Assembly (NCBI RefSeq): GCF_027579695.1
Contig: NC_083582.1
Span: 4,648,378 to 4,712,377 of the forward strand
Reading direction: 5' to 3'
DNA length: 64,000 nucleotides
Origin: Neoarius graeffei
Lineage: Eukaryota; Chordata; Actinopteri; Siluriformes; Ariidae
Shown here: positions 1 to 17,011 of the stretch, one piece after another
How the letters are laid out: the number at the start of each line of letters is the position of its first letter
Position numbering within the stretch: position 1 is the first letter of the stretch
Notes under the pieces: model-generated
Told to the model about the DNA's origin: nothing
The model's database searches: none
Seen by the model: the letters and a program-made list of their open reading frames with translations, nothing else
Program-made: the position numbers and the translations under genes

Positions 1-279
1 GATTGTATGTGAGATGATGATGATGGTGGTGGTGTGTGTGTGTGTGTGTGTGTGTGTGATTATATGTGAGATGATGATGGTGGTGGTGTGTGTGTGTGCG
101 TGTGTGTGAGATTATATGTGAGATGATGATGGTGGTGGTGTGTGTGTGTGCATGTGTGTGAGATTATATGTGAGATGATGATGGTGGTGGTGGTGGTGTG
201 TGTGTGTGTGAGATTATATGTGAGATGATGATGGTGGTGGTGTGTGTGAGATTATATGTGAGATGATGATGATGATGAT

Positions 280-343
<64 letters not shown>

Positions 344-617
344 AGATTGTATGTGAGATGATGATGATGGTGGTGATGTGTGTGTGCGTGTGTGTGAGAT
401 TATATGTGAGATGATGATGGTGGTGGTGTGTGTGTGTGCATGTGTGTGAGATTATATGTGAGATGATGGTGGTGGTGTGTGTGTGTGTGTGTGAGATTAT
501 ATGTGAGATGATGATGGTGGTGGTGTGTGTGAGATTATATGTGAGATGATGATGATGATGGTGGTGGTGGTGGTGTGTGTGTGTGTGTGTGTGTGTATGT
601 GAGATGATGATGATGGT

Positions 618-672
<55 letters not shown>

Positions 673-804
673 TTGTATGTGAGATGATGATGATGGTGGT
701 GGTGGTGTGTGTGTGTGTGATTATATGTGAGATGATGATGGTGGTGTGTGTGAGATTACGGTATATGTGAGGAGGAGGAGGAGGTGATGATGATGATGAT
801 GGTG

Positions 805-835
<31 letters not shown>

Positions 836-847
836 ATGATGGTGGTG

Positions 848-879
<32 letters not shown>

Positions 880-1099
880 TTGTATGTGAGATGATGATGA
901 TGGTGGTGGTGGTGTGTGTGTGTGTGATTATATGTGAGATGATGATTGTGGTGTGTGTGAGATTACGGTATATGTGAGGAGGAGGAGGAGGAGGAGGAGG
1001 AGGTGATGATGATGATGATGATGGTGGTGTGTGTGTGTGAGATTATATGTGAGGAGATGATGATGATGGTGGTGTGTGTGTGAGATAATGATGGTGGTG

Positions 1100-1131
<32 letters not shown>
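1..1131. repeat. GT/GAT compound microsatellite and minisatellite
   Basis: The stretch is built from GATGATG, GGTGGTG, (GT)n and GAGATTATATGTGAGATG blocks that recur roughly every 50-110 bp, with pure (GT)n tracts at about 282-342 and 621-661. GGAGGA runs occur at about 770-783 and 975-1003. The long antisense frame here is His/Thr/Leu-rich only because the DNA is simple repeat. It ends about 140 bp before the ghitm promoter motifs. Confidence 0.95.
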
Positions 1132-1138
<7 letters not shown>

Positions 1139-1272
1139 TCATAAATGGTTTTATAAAGTAATCTAACGCCAGTGATCATGGGGTGCAGAATACAGTATAC
1201 ACGTGCTATCATTTTTTTTTGTGTGTGCTATCATGTGGCTAAACGTCTGTTCTCTTCACGCTGAACTCCCAG

Positions 1273-1289
1273 TCCCACAATGCACCGCG
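1273..1289 (+). promoter_or_regulatory. ZNF143/Staf-like promoter element
   Basis: TCCCACAATGCACCGCG closely matches the remembered ZNF143 (SBS) consensus CCCANAATGCAYYGCG. Such sites mark many vertebrate housekeeping and mitochondrial gene promoters. It lies just upstream of the presumed first exon of ghitm. The motif is seen; binding is inferred. Confidence 0.55.
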
Positions 1290-1304
1290 CTCTGAGTGAT
1301 GATA

Positions 1305-1329
1305 ATTTCCGGTCAGAAGCTTCCGGAAG
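1305..1329. promoter_or_regulatory. Paired ETS (GABP/NRF-2-like) sites
   Basis: ATTTCCGG at 1305-1312 and the palindrome CTTCCGGAAG at 1320-1329 both contain the GGAA core preferred by GABP/NRF-2, a usual activator of nuclear genes for mitochondrial proteins. They lie between the ZNF143-like site and the first splice donor of ghitm, which suits a TATA-less promoter. Confidence 0.55.
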
Positions 1330-1396
1330 CGGCTCTGCGTTGCGTCAGCTGGGTTTCTGCTGGAACAGGCAAAGCGACAGAGCGCCTTCTCTGCGT
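1330..1396 (+). other. ghitm: ghitm exon 1 (5' untranslated), approximate
   Basis: The exon is inferred from promoter motifs immediately upstream and a consensus donor GTGAGT at 1397-1402. The first coding exon (from 4691) begins with untranslated sequence directly after an acceptor, so an upstream non-coding exon is required. The transcription start cannot be placed from sequence; 1330 is only a working boundary. Confidence 0.45.
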
Positions 1397-1734
1397 GTGA
1401 GTTTTGATTTTTCGGTATTAATTAGATTTTTGTAATGTTAATCCTAACAAATGTAAAGTATATCGGTATATATTCCACTGTCTCAGTTTTGACCTTTAAT
1501 TGTGATGCTCGCGTGCTGTAAACAAGCTAAGCTAAGCTAGCATCGCCTGAGCGTTCCGAGCCCAAACCGGTTATTACGCTTTCTTTATATTAAATATTTA
1601 TTTCCTATTTATTTACACCGCATATCTTTTAAAAGTTCTCTCTCTGTACACAGTGTATCTGTGATTTGAGGCACAGTGTTGGTGTGTTTAGTGGCAGTAG
1701 ATGGGGATTTATCCTTTTTTTAATTTTAGACAGT

Positions 1735-2166
1735 CTGTATAATATAGTTTCTGTATAATATAGTTTCTGTATAATATAGTTTCTGTGTAATATAGTTTCT
1801 GTGTAATATAGTTTCTGTGTAATATAGTTTCTGTATAATATAGTTTCTGTATAATATAGTTTCTGTATAATATAGTTTCTGTGTAATATAGTTTCTGTAT
1901 AATATAGTTTCTGTATAATATAGTTTCTGTATAATATAGCTTCTGTATAATATAGTTTCTGTGTAATATAGTTTCTGTATAATATAGTTTCTGTATAATA
2001 TAGTTTCTGTATAATATAGCTTCTGTATAATATAGTTTCTGTGTAATATAGTTTCTGTATAATATAGTTTCTGTATAATATAGTTTCTGTATAATATAGT
2101 TTCTGTATAATATAGCTTCTGTATAATATAGTTTCTGTGTAATATAGTTTCTGTGTAATATATAGT
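1735..2166. repeat. 16-bp tandem array in ghitm intron 1
   Basis: About 26 near-identical units of GTATAATATAGTTTCT, with GTGTAAT and TAGCTTCT variants. The open frame on the minus strand (a repeated ETILYR/NYIIQKLYY pattern) is a by-product of repeats with no in-frame stop. The variants recur in blocks, which suggests replication slippage or unequal exchange. Confidence 0.95.
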
Positions 2167-2267
2167 TGTACTATACCAGCGGCTACAGTTACCGACACCT
2201 TAACGATCTTTTGGCCGTTGCAAAAGTAGAAAAGGCTTTCAGTCCATTGTGCATGAGTAATTACTAA

Positions 2268-2935
2268 TAGTGTTGTGACGTTCGCGAACGAACCGATTCT
2301 TTTGAACGGCTCCTAGGCATGAACGATGAGAACCGAGTCTCGAGCTGGGGGAGCCGTTCTTTCTGTCCTTCTTTTTCTGTACTGTGTTTCAGAGAGTTTA
2401 TAATGTAGTTGTGTGATATTAATGATAATATTGTGGGAAAACTACTTTGCACGGACGTTCATTTAATTTATTCTATCGTCATTGTTTGTTCTATTTTTGT
2501 GTGTTTTATTTATTTATCTGTCTAGTTGTATCTATTTTGTATCTCAGACTTAAATATTTTTGTAAAACAAGTGTTTTTCTATAAAATATTCTTGCGTTCT
2601 TGGTAACTATGTTCTTGAGTGGGGTTTTTTTTTTTTTTTACAGAAAAGCCGTTCTGCATGGACATTCATTGAAGCCCTCATTGTTTTTTAATGGTTATTT
2701 ATGAGCGTTTAGGGGTTACAATAATGTAAGTCTAGGTTGCTTTATATAAAAGGTATGTCCAGAAATATTGACGTCACTGTCTAAGCAGAGGGATCTGGCT
2801 TCTTTAGACGCTGTCTTCTTAAAACTGAATAAATATTTAAAAAGAGCCAAATGAGCCAGTCTTTTGAACGGCTCTTTTCAAAGAACGGATCACAAAGATG
2901 CGGATCCCGTCAAAGAGCCATAAATCCCATCTCTA
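2268..2935. mobile_element. Degraded hAT-like non-autonomous element
   Basis: The left edge reads TAGTGTTGTGACG and the right edge, reverse-complemented, TAGAGATGGGATTTATGG. TTTTGAACGGCTC occurs near both ends, a feature I associate with fish hAT-derived repeats. No transposase frame is visible and the flanking 8-mers agree only partly, so both family and borders are tentative. Confidence 0.4.
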
Positions 2936-4690
2936 TACTCTAACACTGAGGGGTTGATTCCTGATTACGTAGCGTATCAGATCACGTGACGCACTGACTG
3001 TTGTAACTGAAACTCACCACCTTTGTAAAGTTGTTTTATTGGTAAATCTGAAAAGGTGTCTAATTGTAGCTGCTGCTCTAGTTATTGAAGGTTGCATGTT
3101 TATATTGTGTAATGTCTGTACTGTCCATATTGTGTGTGTGTGTGTGTGTGTGTGTATATACATTTTTCTTATTACATCAGGCCATCCTTAAAAAAAATCC
3201 GTTTCCTGTCCACCGGGTGAGCAAAAAAATTTTCAGTCGGGAGGGAGGGATTTATTTTTTAATGGATGGATAAGAAATCGCAATGCTGTGTTTGCTTTTT
3301 CTTTCAGTACTTTTTTTTTATTACAAAAGCAGACACATTTAATAAAATGACTGTAATCAACTGAAACTGGTACAAAAACTTTAAGTTAGCATTTTAAATG
3401 CTGACTGCAACGTTTGCAAAACTTTTACAAAGGTACTTAAAATGTCCGACACCACGGACTTTTTGTAGTTCTAAATCGAGCGTTAGGCCTAGTTCGGATG
3501 AAATTACACTATTAAAATGATCACTGAATGATTTGTTTTTCTGAATCTTTACTTTTTTGTTGTTCGCTAGAATACCATTTTGCGATTTCACACTTAAGCA
3601 AATGTTTGAAAACTCCGGATCTCCTTCCTTCATGGTGGCTGCCAATTTTTTGTGCTACACGGCGCATGCGCAGAGCTGATTCGATTCTATATTCTGCGTG
3701 GAATGCGTAAATGTCAAGTTTGATTTTAGATTTACGAACCCGAAAAAAAATATCAACCGCACAAACGGCACTCACCCGGCCAGTGGACTGGAGACAGAAC
3801 ATTTTTTAATAATGGCCTTATTCTTATCGCCTGAACTTGTCAGCTCAGTGCTGATGCTAAAGTATAGACTCCAAGGCAAAATGTACTGAAAGCTATATTT
3901 AAAAATCATCATCCCAGTTATAGCAATGTCGCTTTAAATAAATCCTCGTTAGAATTTTCAGAAATGAAAGTTCAGGTGTTTTTCTGGCGTAATTCCGTTA
4001 CTGACTTTTTTTTTTTTTTTTTTTTTCTTCATGAAAGATTTTGCGTTCAGAGTGAAATAGCCAATTTTTCTGTCCTTTTTTTAGGGTCAAAAGACCTAAT
4101 ACAGCGTGAAATGTTTTATCTTGAGTACTGCAGCTAAAAAAAGTTACCACATTTAGCTGTGAATGTATTTCTGTTACCAAAGAACTACCCTTGTATGTAT
4201 ATTCACACTTATTTGTTTTGGTCCCCTGTATCATGAGAGAGACACAAACTCCTGGAACCAAATTCCTTGTGTGGTTCAGCTTACTGGGCCAGTAAACATG
4301 ATTCTGATAGTGCTGTACGTCAGGAAAGTGAAGAAGAAAATAACACGTACGCTATTAATTTAAACCTGGTTTATCTGAGTGTGCCCCTTCCCCCCCCAAC
4401 AACATTTCAGACACAAACACACAAAATGTCTTTTGATATTTCCAATATTAATTCCTAAAATAAATGAATGAAACAAAAGAGAAGCTTGTGGGTTTCTCTT
4501 ACGATCCTATTTCTGTAGATCAGTCTATCTAAAGTGACCGAATGTCCAGAATAGTGAATCGTTTTCAGTCGAGGTTGTGTGGTGGTGTTTTAGTTTAAGG
4601 TTTCATACCAATATGATCACGTGTTAACTGTGACGTCAGATCAAAACGAAGCGTGCTGACTCAGACCAATCTGCTGTGTTTGCTCCTCAG
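2936..4690 (+). other. ghitm: Remainder of ghitm intron 1
   Basis: A (GT)n tract lies at about 3129-3154 and poly-T at 4008-4026. The short frames around 3394-4363 overlap on both strands, lack recognisable domains and show no codon bias. No gene or classifiable element was recognised. The intron ends at the acceptor CAG at 4688-4690. Confidence 0.6.
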
Positions 4691-4714
4691 GTTGTGTTCC
4701 TGTGTGTAGAAGCG

Positions 4715-11634
<6,920 letters not shown>

Positions 11635-11890
11635 ATCATCAGAAAAATCCTGCTCCTCGTGAAGAGATGAGGACGTGAGAGTGGATGAACTGTGAACTGT
11701 TTATAAGCAAAAGAAAGAAATCAGTTTCCATTCCTGCTCCTGGGGTTTAGCTGCCATTTACACTCTCTCACAAGCGCACAGAGAGTTCCGCACTCAGCTG
11801 AGCTGTAGATATTCTCACTCTGATCGTCCTGTGCTCAGCGGAGCTTCATTAGCACTGTGTTCACGTAATAAAGTCGCTGTTGTGGTTTAT
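11635..11890 (+). terminator. ghitm: ghitm 3' UTR and polyadenylation signal
   Basis: AATAAA at 11867-11872 lies about 235 nt after the stop and is followed by a GT/T-rich downstream stretch (TCGCTGTTGTGGTTTATTTT). Cleavage is expected near 11885-11895. Confidence 0.75.
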
Positions 11891-14453
11891 TTTCTTTAAA
11901 GTTTAATTTCCAAGCAAATATATCACTTTGCATGTCTATCAACAGGAAGAATAGTTCTGATATTTTAAACTCTCAGAAGTGGAAAAAAAAATCATCTTTA
12001 AAGAGTTCACTCTGGTTCCACTGACGGCTTCAGAGCAGCCATTATTTATTGATTTAATTCATGTTTATTTTATGATGCACTAAATAAAATATCGGAGTAA
12101 TAAATATGATTAATCGGCTCGTCATTTTCAACCTCTGGTTTTGGGAAAGCCAAAGGAAACACCCCCGTGACTCAAACTCGGGGCGTCTCCTCAACCCTGA
12201 GCGCAGGAAGTGACGTCGGATCAACATGGCCACTCGGAGCATCAGCCGTGAACACAGCAGCACCTCATTCCTTTAAAGTGCTGATGACACGAACATGACT
12301 CTACGCAATTTGGGTCAGTCCATGAAATGGGGTTACCAAAATGTGACACAGACGGAGTCACTTAAAACAATTTACAACTGAAAACAGCTTTTATTTCCAT
12401 GAAGCATTGACCATATAAGAAAATATAACACAGTTGTTAAGATAACTCCTGCTCTACAATGTATGATAAAATCCATAAATATTTACCCGGTTGCTAATGT
12501 AACAAGGACACGACCGCGAATAGTGTCTGAAAACATAAACAAGTCAAAATCTTCCCGTCAAAACAGGCGATCAGATTGTTGGCGTTGTGACAAATGTTTA
12601 GCTGTAAGATGATATCGTCATGTTATACAAGTCACAATAACATAGTAGACTTCCTTATCACATATCACCAACTGTCGGTCGAACGCAACATGGTTTTAAG
12701 CGTAACTTTGCTGGACACGCTGATAATATCACCTACCTGCTCTTGCTGGCTGCCATTTTGATGCCATTGATAGCGACGAGAGCACGTGTTGTGGTGTGTG
12801 AGATCCCGCGAGAAGTTCTCTCGCGTCAGTTCAGCTGACCTAGACTGAGTAAATAGGTCTTGCAGGTTGTGAACGAACCAGGAAGTGAGTGGACGCTAAG
12901 TTAGGATGTGAGAAAAAACATCGATAATTTCTTTTATTGACGTTTGTTTAAATTTCTTTCTACCTACATGGTTTTATAGTAAATTCTTCTTTATATTAAA
13001 AACATCAATCATGATTTCAACTCGTTTTATCATTTTTTATAAGCCTGGTTTCTAACGTAACACGGTAGGACATCACAATGTTACGTTCACAACCTATTTT
13101 TAGTGGATGAATTCGAAGCTAAATAGTTTATAGAACCTTCTTAACTTTATTATGTGAGTGTAAAACTAAATTGCAAGTACCATGAAACTAATTTTATTGA
13201 AATTCTCAAAGTAATGAAGGTTTATTTAAGCTCAAAGTCAGCAAATATTCCATGTCACAAAAAACGTGTCATCCGTGTCCAGTCACAGGGGAAGAAAATG
13301 TTTCACATTTCTTTATTTCAAAAGAAAACTTCATTTTTTTATTTATTTTATTTCTTCAAACATATTTATGGATAATCTGCTAAATATTTCTTTAAATCAT
13401 GGAAATTAAAGATGAAATGATTATGTAAACCCGGACCAATGAAAAGTAACATCATTTCATGGACTGACCCATTTCTTAAACTATACAACATGGCAAGCAT
13501 GTTAGATTTCTGTTATAATTACGTGAAAAGAAGCTGTTGTTACGTGAATATCCAACTTTTAATTGCACAGCGCAAGAAAACTGGGTCCGTGGCTCGCAGC
13601 CATGCTGTGACGTCAGCGGAAGAACGCGCTGCGGTTCACTGGCTGTTCTACTCAATGGAAATGGCGCATGAAAACGCCGGTGAACTCTCTAGTGCTAGCT
13701 CTTCAACAACCAAATACTGGCACTTTAAGCAGTGATCACGATGGCATGATTTTATCTGATTTTAAATAAATGAGATTGATAATAATGTGAATGTTCACAA
13801 CTAGTACATACAAACTCTGCAGCTTCTGATTCAGCAGCTGCGTCAGACTCCGCAAAAACATCAGCAAGAACCTACAATATAAATGGAAATGCAATACACT
13901 AAGCTCAAATGACTCTTGGAAAGGATAATTTCTAAATTTTTTTCTACATATTCTTGAAGTCGGTCATCGGGGTACTTGCTACCGTTCCCTAACAACGCAT
14001 GGCAAAGGGTAAAGTGTAGTGTTGCTACGAGTACTTGCTAAAGCCTCCGGTGGAAGATCCTCGATGTGCTGATAAGACATACAGTTCTATAGAACACACA
14101 AGTGTCACGATAATCACAAAACAGATGCAAATTGTTAAAATACCTCATTTTTAAGCAATCATGTGTTGATCTCTTCCGAATAGAATCTATGATAGCCTAC
14201 CCTCTTTACCCTTTGCCTCTCGTTGCTAGGCGGCAGTTACGTGAAGGCCGCAAGCTTTCACAAGCAAATACATGACTGATATCACGCCGACTTTATGATT
14301 ACGTTTATGATTATCATGAATGTGTACTCTATGATGTGTACTCTATGAGCGCTCTGGAGCGAGTCACTTCCAAGATGGCCGCGCAGACCGCATGGTTACT
14401 ATTTTTAGCATCATGTCCGAGCACTCTATAGCTCTACGTACCTTTATCTTATG

Positions 14454-15249
14454 CATACATGTCAACCTTTGGTCAATCAAACCTGTATAACCAACCTCCA
14501 AAATCCGTATTTCCCTTATAAAATCCGTATAAGATGCAAATTAAAATAATGTACCTAAAATTTGAATGATAATTAACAATGATATATCCCAGTTACTTTT
14601 TATTCAATATTAATAACAGTAAACCTTCAGAATGAATACAAAGCTCTAATGTTTGACAAAAACACAAAGTGTTATCAGCGTAGTTACGAAGGAAATACTT
14701 CGTTGTTTGGAGACAGGTTTCACCGAGCGGCTATTATGCGCGAGACTTCATATTAGCCACAAAGCCAGAAAAATCTGTTCGTAAAATTACGTTATAATGA
14801 CCAAATACAATGAAAAGTATTTTTCCAGTCTCACCTGTGAAAGGTAATCCCATGTGATCTCGTTGGTACAGTTAAACGCAGCACATGAATGAGGCATCTT
14901 TATTCTCGGGCGAGGATGACGTATGATTCTACGCAGAAGCCGGCGTTAATATGACTTCACGGTTGCTGGGATTCTCGCAATGCGGTGTGCGCATGATCAA
15001 AAGTGGAACGAAGTCTTGCTACCACAAGATAATGCGCGATTTCATAAGACTCTTTACTGGCTGTGTGTGGTGTACAGTACGTTTGGAAATGTTATGCGTT
15101 CTTTTATCATCGTGGGAATTGATTATAGCTCTAAATATTGAAGTTTTTTTTTAAAGAATACGTATAACTTTATTTATACGCCCGTATACTACGTTTATTG
15201 AATCAAATCCGTATAAAATACGGACATTCTGTATAGGTTGACATGTATG
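14454..15249. mobile_element. Non-autonomous element inserted in the THAP exon
   Basis: Terminal inverted repeats CATACATGTCAACC ... GGTTGACATGTATG, flanked on both sides by CTTATG (14448-14453 and 15250-15255) as a probable 6-bp target duplication. Subterminal TACGGATTT and AAATCCGTA motifs occur on both sides. No coding frame of note. Confidence 0.75.
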
Positions 15250-15630
15250 CTTATGTCGTTTCTCAACACATGTTCTGACAGGAGGACTGTGTTTGGAGGA
15301 GTCGGCTTGTCCCAGGCGACTGCTGGATCCGGCATAGCTACTAGTAGACCCCCTCCGGAATACTGTAGGCACTGCTGATGGTAGTAACACACGTTTGTGC
15401 TGAACTGAACACCCAAGAGATTCTTTTAAGCTGGGAAGGGTGTCAAAACAATCCAAATCGAAGTGTTCAGAGCACAGGACGGATGTTGGTGAGGGCTCCC
15501 ACTTGTCACGAGTGCGCCTGACTTGCTTCACCCACTTCGCATGCAGCTCGGGATCTCTGGGAAACTTGAATAAACTTACCCCATCCTTGTGGGTTTTGGA
15601 GCAAAAGCCGGCAACACAACGCGAAGGCAT
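15250..15630 (-). pseudogene. THAP-domain exon (transposon-derived)
   Basis: Starting MPSRCVAGFCSK, residues 1 to about 90 form a C2CH THAP zinc finger: Cys5-x4-Cys10, a Trp-containing middle (HAKWVKQVRR), CSEHF for the last Cys and His, and AVPTVF closing the domain. THAP domains bind DNA and are frequent in P-element-like and other transposases. After about 127 codons the frame runs into the inserted element. With that element removed, the frame continues four codons to AAG|GTACGT at about 14439, a likely donor, so this was a first exon. No catalytic exon follows. Confidence 0.75.
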
Positions 15631-15647
15631 AATAACTATATATATAT

Positions 15648-16319
15648 TAGTGCTGTCAAAAATGTCGCATTATTAACGTGTTAACTTGACTCAATTTTAA
15701 CGGCGATAAATTTTTTATCGCGAGATTAACGCTCTGTGACATGATGCCACGCCCCACACAGCCAGAGTCCTCTGCCCTCCCCCGAAGAGCCACGGTGCTA
15801 GGCTTAGGTTTCGTTTTCCCATCGGCGGCTCCAGCCCCACTTTGCAGTGGCTGTGACAAGACGTGTTATGCTCTGCAATAAAAAAAAAAACATTGGTACA
15901 ATCAGTGTTCGAACTATGCCGATATTTTCGGGGGGTCCCTTATTTTCCCTTGGGGGGGTGCTTGCGCTTGTCTCAGAGCGCGGCTCTCCATTGCGCGCTC
16001 ACTTCGGATATGAAAATGCTTCCCGTTACACACGATTGCTATGTCAATAAACATCATTTTGCCAATATTTTAGAGACCCCCCAACATTTCCCAAATCATG
16101 TTTTCAAGGGATCTCATGTCTGTTTCAGGGGATCTCGGATCCCCCGAGTACCCCCGTAGTTCGAACGGTGAGCAAGCCCATTCACTTTTTTATGCTGATA
16201 AGAGAATTACAATGGTTTTTCATGTGACAAAAATGTGCGATTAAATTGAGATTAATCGCGAGTTAACTATGACAGTCGCGACATTAATCGAGATTAAATA
16301 TTTTAATCGCTTGACAGCA

Positions 16320-16322
<3 letters not shown>
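15648..16322. mobile_element. hAT-like MITE with TAGTGCTGTCAA ends
   Basis: TAGTGCTGTCAA at 15648-15659 is mirrored by TTGACAGCACTA at 16311-16322, both followed inward by TTAATCGCGA-type subterminal repeats. Flanking ATATATAT on both sides fits an 8-bp duplication of an AT-rich target. No transposase frame remains. Confidence 0.75.

Positions 16323-16379
<57 letters not shown>
16323..16379. repeat. (AT)n microsatellite
   Basis: About 28 AT units abut the right end of the preceding hAT-like element. It probably expanded from the AT-rich target site. Confidence 0.95.
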
Positions 16380-16381
<2 letters not shown>

Positions 16382-17011
16382 GTCTAATAATGTCTAATAA
16401 AAATACTAATAATGATAAACTGAACACCTGTCGCATCAACAACAAACTGGTAAGTGAGGAGGAAGGTTCTTTCGCTGACGTCATATAGCTCCTCCTCCTC
16501 TTTTGTCTCCTGGGTGCTGCAGCCCCGTCAAATTTGCCCAAATAGCCGCGTTTATCATAACTTGTAAAATAGGCGCCTTCGTGAATTAATATATGGATCA
16601 TCGGGAATTACTTTTTATGTTATAAACATCGCCAAAGATGTCAAAAACGTGTCATCAGCACTTTAAACGAGTTACACTGTTTATAACACGCGTTAACTTT
16701 TAGATCCCATTACACCGCCTTTTCCTCTGCACGATGCACTCACTGGTAATTTTTATCAGGAACACCCCTACATCCTCCTGCTGTTCTGTTTTGTGCAGCT
16801 CTCTAATCAGCCGCTCGCTCTACATCAGATCCAAATCAGGAGCTTCAGTTAATGTTCACAATGTTCAAACATCAGAACGGGAAAAACTGTGATCTCACAG
16901 TGAAGTGTGACTTTCTTTCTTTCACTGTGGTATGGGTGTTGGTTTGAGCCAGATGAGCGTGAGGTTTGAGTATTTCAGAAGCTGCTGATCTCCTCCTGGG
17001 CTTTTCACACA

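Larger units (their letters stand above)
12271..16665 (-). mobile_element. Possible 4.4-kb THAP-type DNA transposon, decayed and invaded
   Basis: TTTAAAGTGCTGATGACACG near 12271-12291 has an exact reverse complement at about 16645-16665, a 20-bp inverted repeat that may mark the termini. Between them a minus-strand THAP exon (15630 to about 14440, split by an insertion) and two younger elements are found. The span and THAP protein would fit a P-element-like transposon, but no further exons were recognised in 12300-14400 and no target duplication is evident. The link between ends and THAP exon is inference. Confidence 0.4.

Noticed and set aside
928-1212. His/Thr-rich antisense frame
   Set aside because: Translation of (CA)n and CAT repeats; no gene-like features.
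1629-2198. 189-codon antisense frame with repeated ETILYRNYI
   Set aside because: It is the 16-bp tandem array read in one frame. 16 is not a multiple of 3, so the 48-bp pattern is a by-product.
13439-13735. 98-codon frame MKSNIISWTD
   Set aside because: No domain, no codon bias, lies in decayed intergenic repeat; unsupported as a gene.
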